Origin: Nostoc sp. UHCC 0926
Lineage (GTDB): Bacteria; Cyanobacteriota; Cyanobacteriia; Cyanobacteriales; Nostocaceae
Reading direction: 5' to 3'
Assembly: GCF_028623165.1 (NCBI RefSeq)
Contig: NZ_CP117768.1
Span: 3,906,001 to 3,970,000 of the forward strand
DNA length: 64,000 nt
A program made the position numbers and the translations under genes. This document shows, piece by piece, positions 57,576-64,000 of this stretch. The notes beneath the pieces were generated by a model, which did no database searches, was not told the DNA's origin, and saw nothing but the letters and a program-made list of their open reading frames with translations. Position 1 is the stretch's first letter; each line of letters starts with the position of its first letter.

Positions 57576-57749
57576 AATCCGCTAGAATTCGTAATCGGTG
57601 CTTACCGGGGATACGTCCGCTGCAAACTTACCCCAGAACGGCAAAGTGACTACCGCGTTGTATCAAGCATTGTTGACTTGAATGCCTCTGTCAAAACCCT
57701 AGCTTCGTTTGTAGTCCAAAACGGACAACCAGGAGCACATCTAAATTAA
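57576..57749 (+). pseudogene. C-terminal remnant of a PhoD-type alkaline phosphatase
   Basis: A 57-codon frame, opening right after a TGA, reads RGYVRCKLTPERQSDYRVV and then TLASFVVQNGQPGAHLN, stopping with TAA. That order (RGYxRC, TPE, DYRVV, SFVVxxGxPG) is the C-terminal strand pattern of PhoD-family alkaline phosphatases/phosphodiesterases. The catalytic part is missing, and the hairpin at 57773-57801 may be its original terminator. Confidence 0.6.
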
Positions 57750-57772
57750 GCAAATCTCACAAGTAATCAACC

Positions 57773-57801
57773 AAACCCCCCAAATATAATCTGGGGGGTT
57801 T
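57773..57801 (+). terminator. Strong GC hairpin
   Basis: AAACCCCCCA (57773-57782) and TGGGGGGTTT (57792-57801) are perfect inverse copies around nine bases, 24 bases after the phoD remnant stop. It may now serve proA. Confidence 0.7.
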
Positions 57802-58370
57802 CAATATAGTATGAAATATGACTTCAACTATTAGAACATCCGAATTCGGACGCTATTATCCCACATTCTTCTGGTGTTCGGATATAGCAATCCTATCTGA
57901 GTTACCAAAACTGCAAGAAAGTTAAAAAAAGGCGGAGAGTAGGGAAAATTCAGAGGTAGTGTAGACTATTCAAGCCGGAAGCGATCGCTTGCTAAAGGCT
58001 ACAGTAAAGAAATTTTCCTGAAGAGTTATTTTGGCATTTCTTTGCAATACTTAACTAACTTTCAATTAAAAAAAGTGAACATAGATTAAAAATGATAGAT
58101 AACATCATAATTTATTAAGTTCTTCAGGCTAAGTTGAGAGTATGCTTAATAATTGAAGTCTAGTTGAGAATTTAAGTAAATACGTGCAAAGAAACTTAAA
58201 CATTTGTTGAGTATTTTGTATTTTGACATTTGTTTGAGGATTAAACATTAAAAAACAAAGTTTATTTGTGCCAACTTACTAACTAGGTCGTCGAGCAAGG
58301 TAGGAAAAATCTGACCATAGCCAAGTACTAACAGCGAAAACAAAAGTAAACTTCACAAAAAATACGTAAG

Positions 58371-59222
58371 ATGATTAGAAGAATTTTGCTGGCTGTATCG
58401 GGATTGGGACACGCAGAAGAAATGCTCAAAACCCTGAAAGAAATCCCTTCAATTCAATCTGCAAAAGTTACAATTTTGCATGTTGTTCCTGCACAAAGTA
58501 CTGCTACTACCATGACAGCTAAATGGGAAAATGGTGGTAAAATTCTGGCGAATGCAATTCAAACTTTGAATTTAGATCCTAGTCAGGTTTCTTCAATTTT
58601 GCGTGAAGGCGAACCCAAAGATGTAGTTTGCCAAGTAGCTGATGAAATCGACGCTGACTTGATTATTATGGGTTCACGCGGACTTAAACGCCTGCAATCG
58701 ATTTTATCGAACTCAGTCAGTCAGTATGTTTTCCAACTATCTTCTCGCCCCATGTTGCTGGTAAAAGATGACATTTATGTCAAAAGAATTAAGCGCATTA
58801 TGGTGGCAATAGACAACTCTGATTCCGCAAAAAACTGCTTGAAATTAGCACTGTTTTTACTGCGAGATATTCAGGGTGGCCAGTTAATCTTGGCAAATAT
58901 TGCTACAGATTTAGGCGGTAAAAGATCGGAAATAACCGAGGTGAACTCAGAGAAAAATCCAGTTTTAGCAGCCGCAGTTGCAGAAGCTCAAAAACAGGGC
59001 ATCCAATCTCGTTCTTATATCAGCAGTGGCAAACCTGGTGAAGAAATTTGTCGGTTGGCAGAGGAGTTGAATGTAGACTTATTATTACTCGGTTCCCCAG
59101 ATCGTCGTCCATCCATTGCTAAGACTTTTGTTGATATAGACAGACTCATCGGTTCTTCTTTGTCTGACTATGTTCGAGTTAATGCCACTTGTCCAGTGCT
59201 GTTGGCGCGAACAATTGCTTAA
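58371..59222 (+). CDS. Tandem universal stress protein
   Basis: A 283-residue protein with two USP domains, about 1-140 and 141-283. Each has the family ending: LIIMGSRGLKRLQSILSNSVSQYV then PMLLVK, and LLLLGSPDRRPSIAKTF then CPVLLART. The first domain's nucleotide loop has Asn-Ser where ATP-binding members have Gly-Ser, and the second is longer, so ATP binding is uncertain. It is soluble and probably a stress-response regulator. It ends 107 bases before the psbM stop on the other strand, sharing a hairpin. Confidence 0.87.
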   Translation: MIRRILLAVSGLGHAEEMLKTLKEIPSIQSAKVTILHVVPAQSTATTMTAKWENGGKILANAIQTLNLDPSQVSSILREGEPKDVVCQVADEIDADLIIMGSRGLKRLQSILSNSVSQYVFQLSSRPMLLVKDDIYVKRIKRIMVAIDNSDSAKNCLKLALFLLRDIQGGQLILANIATDLGGKRSEITEVNSEKNPVLAAAVAEAQKQGIQSRSYISSGKPGEEICRLAEELNVDLLLLGSPDRRPSIAKTFVDIDRLIGSSLSDYVRVNATCPVLLARTIA

Positions 59223-59281
59223 GCTCAAGGGTACTGAGTACTTTTTATTTGATTCAGCACTCAGTTAGCATGATAAATAAA

Positions 59282-59308
59282 AACCCCTGCACTAGTAATG
59301 TAGGGGTT
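59282..59308. terminator. Bidirectional terminator between USP and psbM
   Basis: AACCCCTGCA and TGTAGGGGTT pair with one G-T contact around a short loop. It lies between the convergent stops. T/A-rich tracts on both sides support function in both directions. Confidence 0.65.
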
Positions 59309-59329
59309 ATTTATTTTATACACAAACTC

Positions 59330-59446
59330 TTAACTATCTTTTCCACCTTGTCGGCTAGCAGTTTGGATGTACAGAATTAATAAAAACACAGCGGGAACCA
59401 GTACGAACAAAATGCTCGCTATGAACCCCAGGTCATTAACTTGCAT
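59330..59446 (-). CDS. psbM: Photosystem II protein PsbM
   Basis: A 38-residue single-helix protein, [17 protein letters not shown] then [12 protein letters not shown]. This is the PsbM sequence pattern over its full length, with a short polar tail (ASRQGGKDS). PsbM sits at the dimer interface of photosystem II in the thylakoid membrane. It was found by translating the minus strand; it is too short for usual gene-length cut-offs. Confidence 0.96.
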   Translation of the reverse strand: MQVNDLGFIASILFVLVPAVFLLILYIQTASRQGGKDS

Positions 59447-59515
59447 GGCAAGAAAGCCTCTCTTAATTTTCCAGTCAACAAGATTAGGATAGCATCATAA
59501 ATGACACAGTTATAC

Positions 59516-59548
59516 CAATTCAAAATTCAAAATTCAAAATTCAAAATC
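59516..59548. repeat. AAAATTC heptamer tandem repeat
   Basis: Four consecutive copies of a seven-base AAAATTC-type word lie between psbM and the ferredoxin gene, matching short tandem repeats typical of heterocystous cyanobacteria. Confidence 0.7.
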
Positions 59549-59620
59549 AGGAAACTCAATTTTGGTAAGTATTTTGACTAGTGACTGGATAAAAATTGAA
59601 GCAATGGCAGATTTGAGAAC

Positions 59621-59917
59621 TTAAGGTTTGGTGACTACACTGACTGAGCCATTCACTAAAGTTTGACAGGCAAGACGGTAATTTTCTGGCTTTTTTTTGA
59701 ATTTTCGGTTCTCTACATCTGTGCGGGGGGAAAGATTTTCTAGTCCTTCGACTATCTCGACAACGCAAGTGCCACACTGACCATTACCACCGCAATTCGT
59801 CATCTTGCCAATCAATTTATATATATCAATGCCATTTTGCATTGCTTTCAGCCGGAGATTGGCACCATCCGCCGCCACTACTTCTTTATTTTCTTTAACG
59901 AATTTGATATTACCCAT
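59621..59917 (-). CDS. [2Fe-2S] ferredoxin
   Basis: A 98-residue plant-type ferredoxin fold. The cluster cysteines are in [11 protein letters not shown] (Cys-x5-Cys-x2-Cys) and the fourth in RLACQT near residue 83. The residues between differ from the main photosynthetic PetF (which has CRAGAC), so it is a distinct minor ferredoxin, possibly for a dedicated oxidoreductase. It is soluble. It is flanked by psbM and psbK on the same strand but with wide spacing. Confidence 0.9.
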   Translation of the reverse strand: MGNIKFVKENKEVVAADGANLRLKAMQNGIDIYKLIGKMTNCGGNGQCGTCVVEIVEGLENLSPRTDVENRKFKKKPENYRLACQTLVNGSVSVVTKP

Positions 59918-60058
59918 AACTGAATTTCTCCTTGACTCTAAGCTTGGCTTTCAAGGCTTCATATTGACATGGCTTGATTCAAATCTTATTTATTATATTA
60001 ATTCATTACAAAATATTAATAAATATTAACTTTAGAAAACATGATGCCACAAAAAAAT

Positions 60059-60081
60059 AGGACAGGTGTAATATCTGTCCT
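60059..60081 (-). terminator. Intrinsic terminator of psbK
   Basis: AGGACAG and CTGTCCT form a perfect 7-bp stem. Read on the minus strand it is followed by seven T residues, 22 bases after the psbK stop. This is a textbook rho-independent terminator. Confidence 0.85.
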
Positions 60082-60102
60082 ATAAATTGAAAATAGATTA
60101 AC

Positions 60103-60240
60103 TTACCTAAATCCCACGGCTGCTTGCCAAACGAAAGCAAGCAACAAAAAGAATACGGGAATAACTGGGAGAACGTCCACCAAGGGATCGAAGATTTGGT
60201 AAGCTTCAGGCAGTTTTGCTAATAAAAGTGCTGCTTCCAT
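60103..60240 (-). CDS. psbK: Photosystem II protein PsbK
   Basis: A 45-residue precursor: [20 protein letters not shown] then [20 protein letters not shown] and GFR. The mature family begins at KLPEAY after a short leader, as seen here. It is a one-helix photosystem II subunit near CP43. It lies directly downstream of tgt on the same strand (78 bases), an arrangement I recall from other cyanobacteria. It is too short for the usual gene-length cut-offs. Confidence 0.96.
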
Positions 60241-60318
60241 GTTTGTTTAAATCCACCTATCCAACACAGCTTTCATAATTGAGAAGTATCTTAACATAGT
60301 TTGGGTCTTGGTCATTGG

Positions 60319-61473
<1,155 letters not shown>

Positions 61474-61520
61474 TTATATTTTGGAAAATGCGCCTATAGG
61501 ACTTAGGCAAAACATCCGAA

Positions 61521-61550
61521 TGTAGGGGCAATTCATAAATTGCCCCTACA
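61521..61550. repeat. Dispersed 13-bp perfect hairpin
   Basis: TGTAGGGGCAATT and AATTGCCCCTACA lie around a four-base loop between the conserved unknown gene and tgt. It resembles the GTAGGGG hairpin at 11599-11626 and GTAGGGAC at 14228-14256. AGGACTTAGGCA lies 20 bases to the left, close to the terminal repeat of the MITE at 4026-4157. Confidence 0.7.
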
Positions 61551-61596
61551 TAAATAAAGCGCAGCCTCAGATAAAATTGCTATAGTAGTCGCTATT

Positions 61597-62049
61597 TTAG
61601 AAAGAATCAGAACAGTCATCGTCAATTTCTGCATCCCATCTGGCTGAGAGGACTTGCTCCATCATCGCTTCTATGGCGCTGACATTGAAGTTTCGCTCTC
61701 GTCGCTCTTGTAAAGGGGTTGAGCGGGGAATCAACCGCAGACACACTCCTTCTTGGATCAAATCGAAGTGGGTTTCTTGTTGCGGTGACTGTTTTAGTTC
61801 CAAGTAATCAAAACTACAAACATTCAAATATAGCGCATGGTTAGCCACTAAGGTAGACCTTTGTGGATTAGCAAAAACTTCTATCACATCTCCTTCACCC
61901 TCGCTCAGTACCTTATTTTCTTGGGTGTAGATGTAGTGGACTCGACCTAAATCTGCCAGCAATCGCCGGATATCGAGTTTATTCACAATGATGCCCGTGT
62001 TAATAATGCACGGAGCTGGTATCCTGGTGTCGGGTAGATGGTGACTCAT
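61597..62049 (-). CDS. Conserved hypothetical protein
   Basis: A 150-residue soluble protein, with strand/helix-rich sequence (IPAPCIINTGIIVNKLDIRRLLADLGRVHYIY, NHALYLNVCSFDYLELKQ, SAIEAMMEQVLSARWDAE) and an acidic C-terminus. No family is named with confidence, but it looks cyanobacterial and real. It lies upstream of tgt on the same strand. Confidence 0.65.
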   Translation of the reverse strand: MSHHLPDTRIPAPCIINTGIIVNKLDIRRLLADLGRVHYIYTQENKVLSEGEGDVIEVFANPQRSTLVANHALYLNVCSFDYLELKQSPQQETHFDLIQEGVCLRLIPRSTPLQERRERNFNVSAIEAMMEQVLSARWDAEIDDDCSDSF

Positions 62050-62427
62050 AGGAAAATAGCGATTGAGCTAAGGAGAGCGACAACATAGCTAAACTGTCAT
62101 AATTGAATAGCTTGTTTACTCCCTACATTTAAAAAAATATCAATTTTGTGGGGCAATCGTCTAAATAATTTGGAGTAAGTTTTTAGTTGACGAATACAAA
62201 ATACAAATTTTGATTGCTGATGGAATTTTATTTTCCAGAATCTTTTGTTTTTTGTATAAACAATACTCAATATTATTTAATTACTACTTAGACCAGCATA
62301 ACAAAATTTTCAGTAATAATCTCTAATAGAAGTAAATCTTATCTAAAGCTTTAAAGTCTACTGATGTTGAATTGTACTAAAATTATCACTCTTATCCAGC
62401 AATTAACCAAATATTAATATAACTAAG
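62050..62427. other. Divergent gap before cobS
   Basis: 378 A/T-rich bases with no gene or strong repeat. Both promoters must lie here. Confidence 0.4.
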
Positions 62428-63201
62428 ATGACAAAACAGCAACAGTGGTGGAAAAAGCTGCTGTTAAAGCTGGCAGCTAGTATGATATTTTACACCAGTA
62501 TTCCCCTCCCAAATTTGAACGGATTGGACTTTCGGGGAGTGGCACAGCTTGCTTCGCTTGTAGGGTTGATAATTGGGGGAATTTTAGGGTTACTAGATAC
62601 GGGGATGGATTATATTGGTATGCCCGTGCTAACTCGTAGTGCTTTGGTAGTAAGTGTTTGGATTGCCATTACTGGAGGACTACACTTAGATGGGGCAATG
62701 GATACTGCTGATGGTTTGGCAGTGGGCAACCCAGATCGGCGACTGGAGGTAATGGCAGATAGTGCCACAGGTGCCTTTGGGGCAATGGCAGCGATCGCCT
62801 TGGTGATCCTGAAAATAACAGCCTTAACAGATATACCAGAAAACCGTTGGTTACTGTTGATGGCTGCTTGTGGGTGGGGACGTTGGGGACAACAGCTGGC
62901 GATCGCGCGATATCCTTACCTGAAACCAACTGGCAAAGGTGCCTTTCACAAACAAGCCATTCGTTCTTACAAAGATTTGTTACCGGGATTGTTTTTGTTG
63001 TTTTGTTTAAGTGGTTTACTTGTGCTGATAGATAAACAGCAGCTATTTCTCGCACTGACAATGATAATTGCTGGAAGTGCGATCGCCACTTTAACTGGTG
63101 CGTGGTTCAACCACAAATTAGGCGGACACACTGGAGATACCTACGGCGCAGTTGTCGAGTGGACTGAAGCCTTATTTCTCTGCGTGCTGACCACTTTTTA
63201 A
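62428..63201 (+). CDS. cobS: Adenosylcobinamide-GDP ribazoletransferase (cobalamin synthase)
   Basis: A 257-residue inner-membrane enzyme that joins adenosylcobinamide-GDP to alpha-ribazole (phosphate) in the last steps of cobalamin synthesis. [18 protein letters not shown] is the family active segment, [12 protein letters not shown] follows, and the C-terminal [20 protein letters not shown] is typical. There are about six membrane helices. The nearby TonB receptor is 48 kb away, so no link is implied. In cyanobacteria pseudocobalamin is the usual product. Confidence 0.92.
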   Translation: MTKQQQWWKKLLLKLAASMIFYTSIPLPNLNGLDFRGVAQLASLVGLIIGGILGLLDTGMDYIGMPVLTRSALVVSVWIAITGGLHLDGAMDTADGLAVGNPDRRLEVMADSATGAFGAMAAIALVILKITALTDIPENRWLLLMAACGWGRWGQQLAIARYPYLKPTGKGAFHKQAIRSYKDLLPGLFLLFCLSGLLVLIDKQQLFLALTMIIAGSAIATLTGAWFNHKLGGHTGDTYGAVVEWTEALFLCVLTTF

Positions 63202-63217
63202 GAGATGAAGGAGATGA

Positions 63218-63265
63218 GGGAGCAGGGGAGCAGGGGGGAAATAACCAATGCCCAATGCCCAATAC
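63218..63265. repeat. GGGAGCAGGG and CCAATGCC tandem words
   Basis: GGGAGCAGGGGAGCAGGGG (from 63219) is followed by ACCAATGCCCAATGCCC. The same words occur at 4171-4190, 23501-23535 and inside anmK. Confidence 0.65.
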
Positions 63266-63270
63266 CCAGA

Positions 63271-63726
63271 TCATTTAATTGGTTGCAGCTTTGTCACCTT
63301 GAGTTTAAAAACCCCAACCCCAGTTTCCCCAAAAGAGCGGACACGAATAACATAATTCCCTGTCTCTACGATGCGGGTAAATAGTAGGGAATTGCTACTA
63401 CCATCAGGGCCATCATCATTTTCTGCCAGAGTCGATCCATCAGGTGCCAGCAGTGTGATGATGCTGTCAAAGTTTTCAGATGACAGGTCAACTGCTAAAT
63501 TATCGCCCTTCTGTAACTTGACTGTGTAATCACGAGCAAACCCACCTTGACCTGTGGGAATGTCTTTATCTGAGAGGCTATCAGTAATTTCAGTACTGTT
63601 AGGTAAAGGAATTGGACTATACAACTTATTTTGAGCAAAAGCTGCACTTGTACTTATGCCTATTGCCAGCAATGTGGCAGGAATGATCATGAGTTGTTTT
63701 AAACCTGCCGCAAAAACTTTATTCAT
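63271..63726 (-). CDS. Exported protein with a pre-peptidase C-terminal (PPC) domain
   Basis: A 151-residue secreted protein. The ATG at 63726 was chosen because it gives a clean signal peptide (KQLMIIPATLLAIGISTSAAFA); an upstream ATG adds 18 residues. The mature part is one PPC beta-sandwich (about 60-145): YTVKLQKGDNLAVDLSSENFDS, LLAPDGSTLAENDDG and GNYVIRVRSFG. PPC domains often aid secretion or surface binding, and no catalytic domain is attached. The function is unknown. Confidence 0.75.
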   Translation of the reverse strand: MNKVFAAGLKQLMIIPATLLAIGISTSAAFAQNKLYSPIPLPNSTEITDSLSDKDIPTGQGGFARDYTVKLQKGDNLAVDLSSENFDSIITLLAPDGSTLAENDDGPDGSSNSLLFTRIVETGNYVIRVRSFGETGVGVFKLKVTKLQPIK

Positions 63727-63813
63727 ACATTTCAAGCAATTTTTTCCACAAAAATAGGGTAATTCGGTCAATTTATGCACTTATATGTCAAAGCTTGCCC
63801 ATTAATTCTGGAT

Positions 63814-64000
63814 TTATCCATCTTTGACGGTAGTGGCTACTGCTACTAATCCTAAGACCACAATTCCATACTGACCAAGTGTTTGCACAGCAGACCTGGC
63901 AGTAGCACCAGTAGTATAAATGTCGTCCACTAACAGCACTGGGACATTTGGGGGACGATGGCGAAATTCTTGGCCAATAGCAAAAGCTTGGTTCAAGTTT
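63814..64000 (-). CDS. ComF-like phosphoribosyltransferase, cut by the window end
   Basis: The C-terminal 61 residues of a gene whose start lies beyond the window. VPVLLVDDIYTTGATARSAVQTL is the PRPP-binding loop of type I phosphoribosyltransferases, and RHRPP precedes it, as in ComF-family proteins linked to DNA uptake. A TTG at 63996 is just an internal codon, because the frame continues to the edge. The stop is at 63814. Confidence 0.75.
   Translation of the reverse strand, partial: NLNQAFAIGQEFRHRPPNVPVLLVDDIYTTGATARSAVQTLGQYGIVVLGLVAVATTVKDG

Larger units (their letters stand above)
57476..58370. other. Gap with a phoD-family remnant and a strong hairpin
   Basis: 895 bases. A gene remnant lies at 57576-57749 and a terminator-like hairpin at 57773-57801. 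The remainder (57802-58370) is A/T-rich and contains the promoter of the universal stress gene, not resolved. Confidence 0.55.

Overview
The window looks like chromosome from a filamentous, probably heterocystous cyanobacterium of the Nostoc/Anabaena group. Seen directly: many HIP1 octamers (GCGATCGC), short photosystem II genes (psbZ, psbM, psbK), a phycobilisome-degradation gene (nblA), cytochrome c6, heptanucleotide tandem repeats between genes, and a potassium-ATPase operon with a sensor-only short KdpD. No rRNA, CRISPR array, intact transposase or prophage was seen. Genes fill about two thirds of the window. The long gaps hold palindromic repeats, MITE-like elements and gene remnants.

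Layout. 1-16 kb: a drug/metabolite exporter, a di-heme cytochrome c peroxidase-like protein, an Eis-like acetyltransferase, a secreted phosphodiester-glycosidase-like protein, a DhaM-HPr-EI phosphotransferase fusion, a TonB-dependent receptor and an unknown two-gene coiled-coil operon. 16-25 kb: cytochrome c6, a GNAT enzyme, a group 2 sigma factor, priA and a histidine kinase/response regulator pair. 25-32 kb: the kdp operon (kdpA, kdpB, a damaged small-subunit region joined to kdpC, short kdpD), facing a carotenoid oxygenase. 33-39 kb: a BT1-family transporter, a PEP-CTERM protein, anmK, a conserved unknown and a glycosyltransferase. 41-53 kb: a Ser/Thr kinase, nblA, a PP2C phosphatase with an AarF/ABC1 kinase-like protein, an ABC-F ATPase, a Uma2-family protein and a DHH-CBS-tRNA nucleotidyltransferase fusion. 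53-64 kb: psbZ, ribH, tRNA-Gly, a membrane zinc-ribbon protein with a proA-like gene, a phoD-family remnant, a tandem universal stress protein, psbM, a ferredoxin, psbK with tgt, a conserved unknown, cobS, a PPC-domain protein and a ComF-like gene cut by the window end.

The most coherent system is potassium uptake: a divergent kinase/regulator pair, a possible structured leader, the kdp genes and a KdpD that lacks its kinase half. The observations most worth following are the fused or frameshifted KdpF/G-KdpC junction, the ProA-like protein whose catalytic cysteine position is valine, the orphan DhaM-HPr-EI fusion, the coiled-coil gene pair with an internal duplication, and inverted repeats upstream of priA and kdpA that could be structured RNA or mobile repeats. 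I saw no clear new defence or biosynthetic system.
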